DNA from: Pseudoalteromonas sp. CO133X
GTDB taxonomy: Bacteria > Pseudomonadota > Gammaproteobacteria > Enterobacterales > Alteromonadaceae
DNA length: 64,000 nucleotides
Reading direction: 5' to 3'
NCBI GenBank assembly: GCA_004208945.1
Contig: SGPE01000029.1
Location: forward strand, 1-64,000
This document shows positions 8,875 to 19,498 of this stretch, piece by piece. Positions within the stretch are counted from its first letter, which is position 1; each line of letters starts with the position of its first letter. The notes under the pieces are model-generated. The model saw nothing but the letters and a program-made list of their open reading frames with translations. It was not told the DNA's origin and did not search any database. The translations under genes were made by a program, and so were the position numbers.

Positions 8875-9891
8875 ATGATAACGATACAGCTAAGCCTAGC
8901 AGATGAAATTTTTACCTTGCACCTTAATGGTTCGCAATTAGTAGGACTTTTTCATCACCAACAAGCTATTGCCTTTGAGTCGCCCAAGCAGTATTTATAT
9001 GAGTTTGACTTTCGAGGTGAGCGAGTCGGCTTAGATACGTGTAATGTTGATAACCGCTGCTTAGCTATTTACATAAATCAGCAGTTTGCTCACCGATTAG
9101 TGATACCCACGATGACACCGACCAAACCTAAAAGAAGCGTTATTGGCCTTGTCGCTTTAGCGTTTAAATTATTTAAAAGTGCAAAAGTTGTTAAAGCAGC
9201 ACTTGCTGGAGCATCCGTAGCGGGTTATGCATGGCTATTCTCGATAGAGTTTGCGTTAATGCTAATAGGGTGCTTGGTTGTGCATGAATATGGGCATGTC
9301 AGAGCGATGAAGTATTTTGGTATAAAAACCAAAGGTATTTACTTAATTCCATTTGTCGGCGGGCTTGCTGTTTCAGACGATAAAATTACGACTCGTTGGC
9401 AAGATGTTGTTATCTCACTGATGGGGCCAGCATTTGGTTTGATCACATCAGTGCTTGGTGTGGTGCTTTATTACGCAACTGAGATGGAGATATTCGCGGG
9501 TGTAGCAGTATTAAGTGCATTGCTCAATCTCTTCAATTTATTACCAATTCTCCCTCTAGATGGAGGGCATGTGCTAAAAAGTATTAGTTTCTCAATGCGC
9601 TCGTGGATTGGCCTAACAATGTGTTTAGTGGGTGTGTTATTAGGCCTTTGGCTTAGCTACACTTTCGGACTGATGTTGTTAGTGTTTTTCTTGTTTATTG
9701 GTGCACTGGAAATACTTTTTGAGTGGCGTGAACGACATAATTCACATCTTGTACCATTAGATACTTATGGGCAAACCTTCTCGACTGTGATGTATGCGCT
9801 GGTGGTTGCAGGCCACGTAGCCGTAATGATGCACTTTGCTGATTCACAAAGCGCAATCTTAAGTCTGCCAATGAAAATCCTATCAAGTTAG
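8875..9891 (+). CDS. Site-2-protease-like M50 membrane metalloprotease
   Basis: 338 residues. A soluble N-terminal region of about 95 residues without recognised domain precedes a multi-pass membrane domain. The zinc site HEYGH sits at about 138-142, and the third ligand motif LPILPLDGGH at about 222-231. This is the arrangement of intramembrane site-2 proteases. Several further membrane helices follow. No PDZ domain is seen, unlike RseP, so it is not the sigma-E protease. The ATG start lacks a good ribosome-binding site. Substrate unknown. Confidence 0.88.
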   Translation: MITIQLSLADEIFTLHLNGSQLVGLFHHQQAIAFESPKQYLYEFDFRGERVGLDTCNVDNRCLAIYINQQFAHRLVIPTMTPTKPKRSVIGLVALAFKLFKSAKVVKAALAGASVAGYAWLFSIEFALMLIGCLVVHEYGHVRAMKYFGIKTKGIYLIPFVGGLAVSDDKITTRWQDVVISLMGPAFGLITSVLGVVLYYATEMEIFAGVAVLSALLNLFNLLPILPLDGGHVLKSISFSMRSWIGLTMCLVGVLLGLWLSYTFGLMLLVFFLFIGALEILFEWRERHNSHLVPLDTYGQTFSTVMYALVVAGHVAVMMHFADSQSAILSLPMKILSS

Positions 9892-9895
9892 TTTA

Positions 9896-9924
9896 TAACG
9901 GAAGCCTGAGTCATGCTTCCGTTA
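9896..9924. terminator. Hairpin between convergent genes
   Basis: A perfect 10-bp stem (TAACGGAAGC / GCTTCCGTTA) with a 9-nt loop sits between the M50 protease stop and the transporter stop. There is no clear T run on either side, so its role as a bidirectional terminator is inferred from position. Confidence 0.45.
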
Positions 9925-9931
9925 CTAGGAG

Positions 9932-11245
9932 CTAGGGATAAAAACTCAGCATTAGCGCAATAAACACACCGGTGATCACCAGTTGCACTAAACAAAAGCC
10001 CATAATATCTTTTGCTTTTAGTCCTGCAATTGCAAGTACAGGTAGGGCCCAAAAAGGCTGAATGAGGTTTGTCCATGCATCACCCCAAGCAACGGCCATA
10101 GCAACACGGGGTATGTCTGCACCAAGTGTTTGTGCCGCAGGTATGACGATAGGTGCTTGAACAGCCCATTGGCCTCCACCCGATGGCACAAATATATTCA
10201 CAAAGCCAGCGCTTAAAAAACTCCAAAATGGCAGTGTTTCGGCTGTGGCTATTGCGATGAAGCCTTCGGAAATTTGCTGGGCAAGACCGGTGTTAACCAT
10301 GATAGCCATAATGCCTGCGTAAAATGGAAACTGCACTACGATTCCAGCACCGCTTGGGATTGCTTGCTGTAGGCTTGTGAGCAAGTTATGAGGTGTTTGG
10401 TGCAGTAAAATAGCACTGAATAAGAAAATGGCGATAACACTATTTAAATTTAAGCCACCGTTACTCAGTACAAAGTAATAAACTAGATAGCCAAGGCCGA
10501 TGAGTCCCATTCCTATACCCAGTATACGGCTATGCTCAATCACTTCAGCAGGGCGGCTAGGGCTTACCGACTGAGTCGGTTCATCATCTAGCTTTGCAGG
10601 GGCAATATATATACTGTCTTTGTTGCTTGGCAGCATGTAGCGGTTTACAAGTGGCATGACAATAAATAAGCCAATGACAATTGCGATATTAAACCCTGAA
10701 AAAATAGTACTGTCTGTACCTATTACGCCGATACTTTGCTCTGAAAAGTGCCCGTCAGTTGCGATAGTCAGTGGTACTGAGCCTGCTAAGCCACCATGCC
10801 AGACAATAAAGCCTGAATAAGCACTGGCAACGAGTAACCTGTAATCAACGCGGACTTGTTTGGCAATCGCTTTTGCAAACAAAGCACCTATTACTAAACC
10901 AAAGCCCCAGTTGAGCCAGCTTGCTAATAATGAAACGAACGTAACCAGTATAATTGCCTTGGCAGGTGTGCTAGCTAAGGCCGCAAGCTTGGTTAATAGA
11001 TGTCGCATTACAGGCGTACTTGCCAGCATATAACCGGTTAGTAGTACTAACAGCATTTGCATGGCAAATTGTAATAAATTCCAAAAGCCGCTTCCCCAAG
11101 CCGTTAAAATTTGTACCGGTGTCGATGGTGTGAAAATACCCGCAACGATAAAGCTTAAAAAAGTTAATAAAATTACAAAAATAAATGGATCTGGCAGGTA
11201 ACGCTCAACCAGTTTTGTGAATGGCTTTGCAACATGATTTAGCAT
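9932..11245 (-). CDS. Short-chain fatty acid transporter (AtoE family)
   Basis: 437 residues, about ten to twelve hydrophobic segments, collinear with the AtoE/TIGR00366 family. Recognisable pieces are the N-terminus VAKPFTKLVERYLPDPFIFVILLTFLS (taken in parts), NWGFGLVIGALFAKA, WHGGLAGS and VPSGGGQWAVQ. Family members import short-chain fatty acids such as acetoacetate or butyrate across the inner membrane. No beta-oxidation or CoA-transferase genes lie next to it here, so the substrate is inferred from family only. Confidence 0.88.
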   Translation of the reverse strand: MLNHVAKPFTKLVERYLPDPFIFVILLTFLSFIVAGIFTPSTPVQILTAWGSGFWNLLQFAMQMLLVLLTGYMLASTPVMRHLLTKLAALASTPAKAIILVTFVSLLASWLNWGFGLVIGALFAKAIAKQVRVDYRLLVASAYSGFIVWHGGLAGSVPLTIATDGHFSEQSIGVIGTDSTIFSGFNIAIVIGLFIVMPLVNRYMLPSNKDSIYIAPAKLDDEPTQSVSPSRPAEVIEHSRILGIGMGLIGLGYLVYYFVLSNGGLNLNSVIAIFLFSAILLHQTPHNLLTSLQQAIPSGAGIVVQFPFYAGIMAIMVNTGLAQQISEGFIAIATAETLPFWSFLSAGFVNIFVPSGGGQWAVQAPIVIPAAQTLGADIPRVAMAVAWGDAWTNLIQPFWALPVLAIAGLKAKDIMGFCLVQLVITGVFIALMLSFYP

Positions 11246-11399
11246 AATTTTTATTGTTGTCAGTAAATTGATTGTGCCAATTAATCATGAAAACAACTAA
11301 TTGGCAAATTGACACGTCGCGGTGGGGTTTAAACTGAGCACTCTTAAAAAGTGCCCATCAGCATTTTTTGCGTTATTTAAAAGACAATTATTTAAAAGA

Positions 11400-12350
11400 C
11401 TATTTTTGCTGCTCAAGTACAGTTCTTAAACGAGATTGTACTTCCTCGACAAGCAAAATAGGTTGGAACTTAGACAAGAACGCATTACACCCTACCTTTT
11501 CAACCATTGCTTGGTTAAAACTACCACTTAAAGAGGTATTCAAAACAATATGTAAGTTTTTCAGACGACTGTCTTGGCGAATTTCGTGGGTGAGCCTATA
11601 ACCATCCATTGCCGGCATTTCAGCATCGGTGATCACCATCAGTAATTCTTTTTCAACATCCTTGCCCTCGTCTGCCCAGCCTTTTAGCATCTCTAATGCT
11701 TCAAGACCATTACGAGCAGGAATTATTTCTATACCTAATTGAGTGAGTGTATCACTTACTTGTTTGCGCGCAGTCGGGGAGTCATCGGCATGTAAAATTT
11801 TACGACCTGTGAACTCGTTGACTATATTTTGATCTAAAATGTCATCGCTGATTTGCACTTCGTATTCGATTATTTCAGCTAAGACTTTTTCAACATCGAT
11901 AATTTCAACTAGGTGCTCTTGATTATCACGCTTAATTTTTGTCAGTGCAGTTAGGTAATGGTTTTTACCAATAGCGGTAGGTGGCGGCATTATGTCAGAC
12001 CAGGTCATGTTGATAATCTGATCGACTTTGCCAATTAAAAAGCCCTGTACAGTGCGATTATACTCAGTAATTACTAAGTTAGTATCTTCAATGTGTTTCG
12101 CCTCTGGCATGTTAATCGCTTTACGCAAATCGATCACGGGAATAGATTCACCACGGATATCGACAACACCAGATACTTTCGGATGTGAATTAGGTATTTT
12201 GCTTAAGTGAGGAAGTTTAACAACCTCTTTTACTTTGAATACATTGAGCGCAAATAAGTGGCGGCTGTGTAGATAAAACAGCAAGAGCTCTAAACGATTT
12301 TCACCAACTAATTGTGTACGTTGATCGACTGAAGCTAGAACACCAGACAT
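11400..12350 (-). CDS. cheV: Chemotaxis coupling protein CheV (CheW-REC)
   Basis: 316 residues. An N-terminal CheW-like domain (about 15-170; FALNVFKVKEVVKLP, GVVDIRGESIPVIDL) is fused to a receiver domain (about 185-310) with LHADDSPTAR, phospho-acceptor Asp in MVITDAEMPAMDGY, and LSKFQP. CheV couples chemoreceptors to CheA like CheW, and its receiver is thought to tune signalling by phosphorylation. Most polar-flagellate Gammaproteobacteria carry CheV. It is not beside other che genes here and is probably a single-gene unit. Confidence 0.96.
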   Translation of the reverse strand: MSGVLASVDQRTQLVGENRLELLLFYLHSRHLFALNVFKVKEVVKLPHLSKIPNSHPKVSGVVDIRGESIPVIDLRKAINMPEAKHIEDTNLVITEYNRTVQGFLIGKVDQIINMTWSDIMPPPTAIGKNHYLTALTKIKRDNQEHLVEIIDVEKVLAEIIEYEVQISDDILDQNIVNEFTGRKILHADDSPTARKQVSDTLTQLGIEIIPARNGLEALEMLKGWADEGKDVEKELLMVITDAEMPAMDGYRLTHEIRQDSRLKNLHIVLNTSLSGSFNQAMVEKVGCNAFLSKFQPILLVEEVQSRLRTVLEQQK

Positions 12351-12496
12351 ATTGCACCCTTAATACTTAATACAGAGAAAGTATAGTCTACTATTATTTT
12401 TCATCGACATGCATTAGGAATTTTCCACCAGTTGCTAAAACCTATGCATTACAGTACCGTATCGGTTAATTTCTTCTAAGATACATTGCAAGGATT

Positions 12497-13567
12497 ATGC
12501 ATCATATTTTTAACCGCTTAGTGGTACTTATACGCAGTCATATTGATCAGGTTAGCTGGCAGGCTGTGGTAATAACAACACTTTTCCATATGTTGCTTAT
12601 TTGGTGGTTACTCGTGCTTGCAGGGGAGCAGGATCTCACGCCAATTAGCACCTACTTTTACTATTATGTTGTCACGACTTCTACAGTCGGTTATGGCGAC
12701 TTTAGTGCCAGTACAGAGTTAGGACGCTGGATCGTTGCACTTCTACAAATTCCTTTTGGTTTGGCATTATTTGGTGTTCTGTTAGGAAAAACAGGGCAAA
12801 CAGTTACTTACTTGATTAGGCGCGCTATGACGGGTGATAAAAGCTTCTCACATATTAACAATCATATAATTATCTTCGGTTGGCATGATACGCGGACAAA
12901 AAAGATGATTGACTATATTTTGGCAGATAACAAGCGTCTTGATCGACGCATATTGTTAGCAGTCACCGAGCAAATGGAACATCCATTTCTAGACAATACA
13001 CATGTTGATTTTGCTCGCTTAAGTAGTTTTACCGATATTGATGAGTTAAAACGTGTGGCTATAGAGCGGGCAGATAAAATCATCATTGATGGTCAAGACG
13101 ATGACCAAACATTCACAACGGCATTACGCATTAGTAAATTGGTCAATGAGCAGTGTCATATTAGTGCTCATTTTGATGATGAAACTAAAATTGAGATGCT
13201 ACTTGAGCATTGTAATAATGTTGAATGCAGTAGTTCTAAGTCTGCAGAAATTCTTGTACGTTCGATGCAAGACCCAGGTTCAAGCCGTGTGCAAGAAGAA
13301 TTATTATCTACGCTACACGGTGACACGCAATTTAGCTTGCCAATACCTAAAGGTGTAAAAGCCATGACGTTTGGTAATTTATTCCATCACTTTAAACAAA
13401 GTCATGATGCGATTTTGCTTGGTGTGGCGCATAACTTGAGTGCTCAGAATATGGATTTAAATCCACCTCTTGATTATACCGTCAGTGAGGGGGATATTTT
13501 GCACTATATCGCTGTTGAACGTGTACTTAGTAATGAAGTTGATTGGTCTTCATTGGTGAGCGAATGA
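12497..13567 (+). CDS. Two-TM potassium channel with cytoplasmic RCK (TrkA-N-like) domain
   Basis: 356 residues. The first membrane helix is about 20-42, the pore loop carries the K+ selectivity filter TVGYGD (about 62-67), and the second helix is about 77-97. A Rossmann-like RCK region (about 120-250; HIIIFGWHDTRTKKM) and a C-terminal TrkA-C-like part follow. The dinucleotide-binding glycine motif is degenerate (FGWHDT), so a ligand other than NAD, or none, is possible. It overlaps the next small gene by ATGA, so the two are probably translated together. Confidence 0.9.
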   Translation: MHHIFNRLVVLIRSHIDQVSWQAVVITTLFHMLLIWWLLVLAGEQDLTPISTYFYYYVVTTSTVGYGDFSASTELGRWIVALLQIPFGLALFGVLLGKTGQTVTYLIRRAMTGDKSFSHINNHIIIFGWHDTRTKKMIDYILADNKRLDRRILLAVTEQMEHPFLDNTHVDFARLSSFTDIDELKRVAIERADKIIIDGQDDDQTFTTALRISKLVNEQCHISAHFDDETKIEMLLEHCNNVECSSSKSAEILVRSMQDPGSSRVQEELLSTLHGDTQFSLPIPKGVKAMTFGNLFHHFKQSHDAILLGVAHNLSAQNMDLNPPLDYTVSEGDILHYIAVERVLSNEVDWSSLVSE

Positions 13568-13776
13568 ATGAAGTTGCGTTTTTAATCATTGTATTGAGTG
13601 CGTATATTTTGCCTGTAGTGATTGTTTTAAACAGCAAACGGACTCAGGGGCATGAAAAAAATGCATGGTTAATAGGGATTATCTTCTTTTCGTGGTTAGC
13701 ACTCATCATGTACTTAACCATCGTGCCCAAGCATGGGCACGTTAAAAAAAATAAAAAGGTGAAAAGTAAACACTAA
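13564..13776 (+). CDS. Small two-TM membrane protein, unknown function
   Basis: 70 residues starting at the ATG that overlaps the channel stop codon (ATGA at 13564-13567). Two hydrophobic helices (about 4-22 and 35-55) are separated by a polar loop, and the tail is very basic (KKNKKVKSK). Its size and topology resemble small PLDc_N-type or superinfection-immunity-type membrane proteins, but I cannot assign a family. Tight coupling to the K+ channel suggests, as inference only, a role as channel accessory subunit. Confidence 0.7.
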   Translation: MNEVAFLIIVLSAYILPVVIVLNSKRTQGHEKNAWLIGIIFFSWLALIMYLTIVPKHGHVKKNKKVKSKH

Positions 13777-13777
13777 G

Positions 13778-14809
13778 TTATTTTAACTGTTTTAGTTTGT
13801 GTTCAATAACTGGATCGTCAGGAGCCAGTTGTTGCGCTACTTCAAGCAATTTTACTGCATCTTTAGGGTGTTGCTCTTGGTGTTTTAGAGCAACATCTAA
13901 CAAAGGTTGCACATCAACATTTTCTTGCTCTTCTTTTACATGCTCCGCTTTTTCATCAATTAAAATGTTATGGGCTGTACTCAATAGTGCCAAGCGGTGT
14001 GCAGAACTTGCATTCGCTTTGTTTAGACGGCGGTAGTAGTCTTCTTTAAAACGCAATGTACGTGTTTGCTGGCGGAACTGCGCAATATCGACTTGCTGGT
14101 GGCGCATAAAGTCAACGGCGACATTTTTATAAAATCCAAACTTACTTAGGTAAGTGGCATGCACACTGTGTCCCATCCCGAATACCCTTAAATGATTAAG
14201 CTGTGGGTAGCGCTTAGCGTGGGCACGGTCGATGCGATTCGTTGGGTCGTAAATAATGTAGCCTTTAGCGTGGCCTAAATCTAAGTCATGGTAATCGCCG
14301 TTCCAATCAAATTTTTGTGCGATATCTGTGCTGGAGCGATCATCCCATGGCGCTTTATCTTTGTTTTTGGTGCTGACAGGGTGAAATAATAAAACTTTAT
14401 CAAGCTTTAATAAGTTGGCAAAGGCGCCTACAGCAAACCCACCTCGGCTCAAACCATAACCTAACCGTTCTTTAAACCCACTAATGAGAGGCGCTAACTG
14501 TTCAATGAAAAACAACAGGTTACGGTGCCTAAACCAGTTGCTAATGCCTAAATGTTGAAAGGCGATAATATTTACATCTTGCTTTTTCGCGAGCTTATAA
14601 GCCCAAGGCGAAAAATCATCAGTAATATCATGTTCTTGATAATTTGTTCCAGCAGGAGAGAAGGTAATTAACAGGGGCTTGTTGGCATCAATGATATGAT
14701 ATTTTACATAAACATCGCCGAGCAAATCACCGCCAGCCATAGGCACAAGGCTTTGTTGCTCATCGCGGGGGAGGCTGGTCCATTCCTCTAACCAATATAA
14801 TAATTTCAT
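13778..14809 (-). CDS. Alpha/beta-hydrolase-like protein with helical C-terminus
   Basis: 343 residues, no signal peptide. The first 250 residues look like an alpha/beta-hydrolase fold: LLITFSPAG near residue 50, a nucleophile-elbow sequence GYGLSRGGFAV (about 118-128, candidate Ser in GLSRGG) and candidate His in FGMGHSVH (about 212-219). The last ~90 residues are helical and charged, with TPR-like character (PKDAVKLLEVAQQLAPDDP). Enzyme activity and substrate are unknown. It converges with the small membrane gene. Confidence 0.65.
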   Translation of the reverse strand: MKLLYWLEEWTSLPRDEQQSLVPMAGGDLLGDVYVKYHIIDANKPLLITFSPAGTNYQEHDITDDFSPWAYKLAKKQDVNIIAFQHLGISNWFRHRNLLFFIEQLAPLISGFKERLGYGLSRGGFAVGAFANLLKLDKVLLFHPVSTKNKDKAPWDDRSSTDIAQKFDWNGDYHDLDLGHAKGYIIYDPTNRIDRAHAKRYPQLNHLRVFGMGHSVHATYLSKFGFYKNVAVDFMRHQQVDIAQFRQQTRTLRFKEDYYRRLNKANASSAHRLALLSTAHNILIDEKAEHVKEEQENVDVQPLLDVALKHQEQHPKDAVKLLEVAQQLAPDDPVIEHKLKQLK

Positions 14810-14893
14810 GCATGCCCTTTGTACCTCTAAAATAAAGGGGCGAAATTATAGCAAAAATAGCAGCTCATTAAAAATGGCCACTACTTTATATGC

Positions 14894-15355
14894 TTAGCGC
14901 TCGCTCATTGCTATGATCTGTTGCCAGTCATGTTCGGTGACAGGCATGACTGACAATCGGCCGCCTTTTTTAAGGGCGATTTCGGTAATTGAGTCATTGG
15001 CTTTAATCGCTTGCAGGCTAACTCGCTTTTTAAGGTGTGCTTGATATTTCACATCGACCACAAACCAGCGCGGGTTATCAGCGGTTGCTTTGGCATCGTA
15101 GTAATCGCTATTTAAATCAAACTGTGTTGGGTCAGCATAGGCTTCGCGAGTCACCGTAGCGATACCTGCAACACCCACCTGTTTGCAACTTGAATGATAA
15201 ATCATCACCAAGTCACCTTGCTTGATATCATCGCGAAGAAAGTTGCGGGCTTGATAATTGCGCACCCCATCCCACATAGAGGTTTGCTCAGGTGCGTTTT
15301 TTAGATCATCAATTGAAAATGCATCGGGTTCGGTTTTAAAAAGCCAATAAGCCAT
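14894..15355 (-). CDS. EVE domain protein (thymocyte nuclear protein 1-like)
   Basis: 153 residues, a single EVE domain from end to end. It opens with the characteristic MAYWLFKTEPDAFSIDDL and contains WDGVRNYQARNFLRD, GDLVMIYHS and WFVVDVKY. EVE domains are PUA-related pockets thought to bind modified bases in DNA or RNA. Stand-alone bacterial EVE proteins are common housekeeping-like genes and are also used in modification-dependent restriction. No nuclease partner is present here. Confidence 0.93.
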   Translation of the reverse strand: MAYWLFKTEPDAFSIDDLKNAPEQTSMWDGVRNYQARNFLRDDIKQGDLVMIYHSSCKQVGVAGIATVTREAYADPTQFDLNSDYYDAKATADNPRWFVVDVKYQAHLKKRVSLQAIKANDSITEIALKKGGRLSVMPVTEHDWQQIIAMSER

Positions 15356-15434
15356 AATAAGGTGCTCTTACAAAGATTTACTTCCAATTAGTCTATAGTA
15401 TCATTAAACGCTTGTCGGGATTGAGGATAAATAA

Positions 15435-16292
15435 ATGAGCCAAGTATTAGATGATTTGCTGTCATTAATGGCGCTAGAAGAAATTGAACAAGGCTTGTAT
15501 CGTGGCCAAAGCCAAGATTTAGGGTTTAGAGCCGTTTTTGGTGGTCAAGTAATGGGCCAAGCTTTATCGGCAGCCAAAGAAACGTTACCCGAGGGGCGTA
15601 TTGTTCACTCTTTGCATTCTTACTTTTTACGCCCAGGCGATGCTGCTAAACCGATTGTTTATGATGTAGAGAATATTCGCGATGGTAAAAGTTTTAGTAC
15701 TCGTCGAGTTAAAGCCATTCAATACGGTAAACCTATTTTTTATATGACGGCGTCCTTCCAAGGTGATGAAGAAGGGCTATCTCATCAAGCGCAAATGCCA
15801 AGTGTGCCACAGCCTGAAGAGCTAAAGTCGTCTCTTGAATTTTATCAAGCGAATGCCGAGCTTATTCCTGAACCTATACGCAATAAGTTCATTCGCGAAG
15901 TGCCGATTGAAATGCGCCCTGTGACTTTTCATAATCCATTTAAGCCACAAGTTATGGAGCCAGTGAAACATATTTGGTTTAAAGCCAATGGCGAGATGCC
16001 TGACGACCAGCGCATTCATAATTATTTACTTGCGTATGCATCGGATTTTGAATTTTTACCAACAGCCTTACAGCCCCACGGTGTATCGTTTATGCAGCCG
16101 AATATGCAGGTTGCGACGATTGACCATGCAATGTGGTTCCACCGCCCGTTTAGACTTGATGATTGGATTTTATATTCGATTGATAGCCCAAGTGCGAGCT
16201 CTGGGCGTGGTTTGGTGCGAGGCCAATTCTTTGACCGCCAAGGCAACTTGGTTGCCTCAACGATCCAAGAAGGGGTCATGCGTCAGCGTTAA
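15435..16292 (+). CDS. tesB: Acyl-CoA thioesterase II
   Basis: 285 residues, the usual TesB length (about 286), a tandem double-hotdog protein. Conserved stretches include [21 protein letters not shown] near the start (split), [22 protein letters not shown] and the C-terminal [15 protein letters not shown], which contains family active-site positions. It hydrolyses medium- and long-chain acyl-CoA to free fatty acid and CoA in the cytoplasm. Its stop overlaps the convergent plsB stop region by 4 bp. Confidence 0.95.
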   Translation: MSQVLDDLLSLMALEEIEQGLYRGQSQDLGFRAVFGGQVMGQALSAAKETLPEGRIVHSLHSYFLRPGDAAKPIVYDVENIRDGKSFSTRRVKAIQYGKPIFYMTASFQGDEEGLSHQAQMPSVPQPEELKSSLEFYQANAELIPEPIRNKFIREVPIEMRPVTFHNPFKPQVMEPVKHIWFKANGEMPDDQRIHNYLLAYASDFEFLPTALQPHGVSFMQPNMQVATIDHAMWFHRPFRLDDWILYSIDSPSASSGRGLVRGQFFDRQGNLVASTIQEGVMRQR

Positions 16293-18739
16293 CCTTTTGA
16301 GTGCTTAGCTTGGCTTTGCACTATGTCGTCAATTGACTGCCAGACGCGTGCTGGCAGCAATGCCTTAAGGTATATATACACTTCACACAGCTCACTGCTA
16401 CCCGTTAAGCCTTGTTCTGTTTCAGTGATCAGCTTCTGCTCACGTAAACTTGTAATAAAACCAATGAGTACTTTCTTATCAAAGAATTCAGGGGTTTTAA
16501 TGCCATGTAACGTCCCTAAACGCTCTGCCAATACTTGGCTTTCATGCTCAAGTTCAGCACGTTCAATGCCATGACTGGTTTGAATAAAACCAATAACGAT
16601 TGCATAACGTTGTAAGGTTAAACTCAGTGCACGGCCTAGTATTTCTAGTTTTGCCAAGCAATCACTGCTGTTGGTGATTTTTATATTATCACCGTCAATT
16701 TCAATTAGGTCTTGATCAACAAAGCTGGCAAGAACACGAGTAATGTAGTTTTCATCTAACTCATGTAAGAACCACTCTTTGGCAAATAGTGGGTAAAAGC
16801 GTGCAATCAAGGCGTGGCAATCTGCCATCGTCGTTTTATGCGCTTTAAATAAATGCAGTGCAAGCAAGCTTGGCACAGCAAATAAGTGCAATACGTTATT
16901 ACGGTAATAGTTGAATAACGTTTTCTCTTTGTCGTTAATCGCGATAATTTCACCAAACTCATCGCTGATAACATCAAATTTATTAAGCTTAAGCGCATGC
17001 TCTAATAGCTGCTCAGCCGTTTCGTCAGGTGTTGTTACTTTGTCGCTATAACTCGCGCTGCGTTGTAAATGTAGGTAAAACTCAAGCTGAGCAATCAATT
17101 TAGGCTTACTTAACGCATGTTTATCATTAACCAATAAAATCATGGCCAGTAGATTCACCGCATTGAGTGCCGCGGCGCTATTAATATTAACCATGACTTT
17201 ATCAGCAAGGTTGGCGACCTGTGGCCCAAGCCACTGTGGTTTTTGTACATCGGTTGGGTGAATAGATTCACGCCAATCAGGTTGCTGCTCATTCAGATAT
17301 TGGTTTATCGAAATAGGATCGCCAAAGTTTAAGTAACCACGTCCATAGTTTTTCAGGTTTTTAATCGCTTTAAAGATACCTAATATCGACTCACCTTTTT
17401 TATCGTTACCGGCAAGTTCTTTTAAGTAGGTATTAATTTCCATTACGTGCTCATAACCTATGTATACAGGTACAATCGAAATAGGGCGATCAATACCGCG
17501 TAGCATGGCTTGCAACGTCATAGCGAGCATACCTGTTTTTGGCGGTAACAAACGACCAGTACGGCTACGGCCACCTTCAGTATAAAACTTTACTGAATAA
17601 CCTTTGATAAACAGCTGACTCAGGTATTCTTTGAATACTGATGAATACAGTTTATTGCCCGCGAATGAGCGGCGAATAAAGAACGCACCGCTACGGCGGA
17701 ATACACCACCTGCTGGGAAGAAGTTTAAGTTAATACCTGCAGCGATATGCGGCGGTACCAAACCTAAATGGTAAATAGAGTAGGTCAGTAATAAGTAGTC
17801 CATATGAGAGCGGTGACACGGCATATAAATAATCTCGTGGCCTTTATCAGTCAGCTCATTGACTTGTTCAGAAAACTTAATATCAATACCGTTGTAAAGC
17901 TTATTCCATAGCCAAGTTAAAACGCGATCAGCAACACGAATGGTTGCATCACTGTAATTTGCCGCTATTTCATCAAGAAGTTTCAGCGCATTTTGGCGTG
18001 CTTGCTGTTGGCTGATATTCTTTTCTTTTGCTTCAATTTGAATGGCTTTTTTAATTGTTGGTGAAGCAAGTAGCGAATTGAATAGCTGCTCTCGCGATGG
18101 CATTTTAGGGCCTGTCGCGGCCAGTTTTTGACGTTTAAAGTGAACGCGAGCAACACGTAGTAGTTTGTGTGGTAGCTCATCTACGTCTGCTTTTTCGTTC
18201 ACTAGCAGTGATAAGTCCAAGGGCTGACTAAAACGAATAAAATTATCGCGCCCAGAGAATAGCAACACAAAGAACTTGCGGAACCAACTTGGTGTGAGTG
18301 AGTGAGATACTAACGTCCCTAAGCCAGGTTTTTCTTTACCTGGGTTACGACCCCATAAAATAGTAACAGGGATCACTTGTACGTTTTTCTCACCTGATTG
18401 CATCAGGTGGTCAATAATTTGTTTGCCTTGCTGCAGGGCATTGCTTGGTTTGCTTTTGTTACCAAATAACGGTGGTGGGTTTTGAATACCGATAAAGCGA
18501 TCAAGTTCCGCATTACCTAATAACTGCTCTTCAGTCGGGTTAGGTAAGCCGTATTTTTTACACACGCGTGCGAGTGCTGCCAAATCTGAGCGGGCATTAA
18601 GCTTAACTATATAGAAAGTCGGGTTAGCTGGGTTTAGGTTATATTGTTCAATGGGGTTGTCGGGCAGCACCTTGCTTCTTACAAACAAGCGGTTCATACC
18701 TGCTGACATAAAATTCAAACAACGATTAATGATACGCAT
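16289..18739 (-). CDS. plsB: Glycerol-3-phosphate 1-O-acyltransferase
   Basis: 816 residues from the ATG at 18739, close to E. coli PlsB (807). The open frame extends 20 codons further upstream, but that part is hydrophobic junk without ribosome site, while GGTGAG precedes the chosen ATG. The acyltransferase block carries HRSHMD (HX4D, about 301-306), the [14 protein letters not shown] region, [12 protein letters not shown] and the proline block IVPVYIGYE. PlsB is a peripheral inner-membrane enzyme making lysophosphatidate, the first step of phospholipid synthesis. Confidence 0.96.
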   Translation of the reverse strand: MRIINRCLNFMSAGMNRLFVRSKVLPDNPIEQYNLNPANPTFYIVKLNARSDLAALARVCKKYGLPNPTEEQLLGNAELDRFIGIQNPPPLFGNKSKPSNALQQGKQIIDHLMQSGEKNVQVIPVTILWGRNPGKEKPGLGTLVSHSLTPSWFRKFFVLLFSGRDNFIRFSQPLDLSLLVNEKADVDELPHKLLRVARVHFKRQKLAATGPKMPSREQLFNSLLASPTIKKAIQIEAKEKNISQQQARQNALKLLDEIAANYSDATIRVADRVLTWLWNKLYNGIDIKFSEQVNELTDKGHEIIYMPCHRSHMDYLLLTYSIYHLGLVPPHIAAGINLNFFPAGGVFRRSGAFFIRRSFAGNKLYSSVFKEYLSQLFIKGYSVKFYTEGGRSRTGRLLPPKTGMLAMTLQAMLRGIDRPISIVPVYIGYEHVMEINTYLKELAGNDKKGESILGIFKAIKNLKNYGRGYLNFGDPISINQYLNEQQPDWRESIHPTDVQKPQWLGPQVANLADKVMVNINSAAALNAVNLLAMILLVNDKHALSKPKLIAQLEFYLHLQRSASYSDKVTTPDETAEQLLEHALKLNKFDVISDEFGEIIAINDKEKTLFNYYRNNVLHLFAVPSLLALHLFKAHKTTMADCHALIARFYPLFAKEWFLHELDENYITRVLASFVDQDLIEIDGDNIKITNSSDCLAKLEILGRALSLTLQRYAIVIGFIQTSHGIERAELEHESQVLAERLGTLHGIKTPEFFDKKVLIGFITSLREQKLITETEQGLTGSSELCEVYIYLKALLPARVWQSIDDIVQSQAKHSKG

Positions 18740-18941
18740 CAACTCACCAAAGTAAATAAAGTAGTAATAGAGGCAAAAATAAGCGCAATAGAATAGCAAT
18801 TATTAACTGGACTGACCATTTAAAAGCGATGCTTGCGCGCCTCAGACTGCACAAGTATAAAGTAAAGACGGCAATGTGATTGATAAAGTTCGAAAATTAA
18901 ACAAATTTTAATTGGGCCTGTGGATTTTTTCAAAATTGTTG

Positions 18942-18969
18942 TTGCATTTATCACCAATATCACTATAAT
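18942..18969 (+). promoter_or_regulatory. Probable sigma-70 promoter of the S10 operon
   Basis: A perfect -10 box TATAAT (18964-18969) lies 16 bp from a weak -35 box TTGCAT (18942-18947). Transcription would start near 18976, giving a leader of roughly 180 nt before rpsJ, about the length of the E. coli S10 leader. Confidence 0.65.
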
Positions 18970-18975
18970 ACGCAG

Positions 18976-19471
<496 letters not shown>

Positions 19472-19498
19472 TCGGAAGATTAGAGAGGTTTTAGGAAA

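Noticed and set aside
14894..15355. Modification-dependent restriction system based on the EVE protein
   Set aside because: Single stand-alone EVE domain without nuclease or methyltransferase partner; looks like the common core gene.
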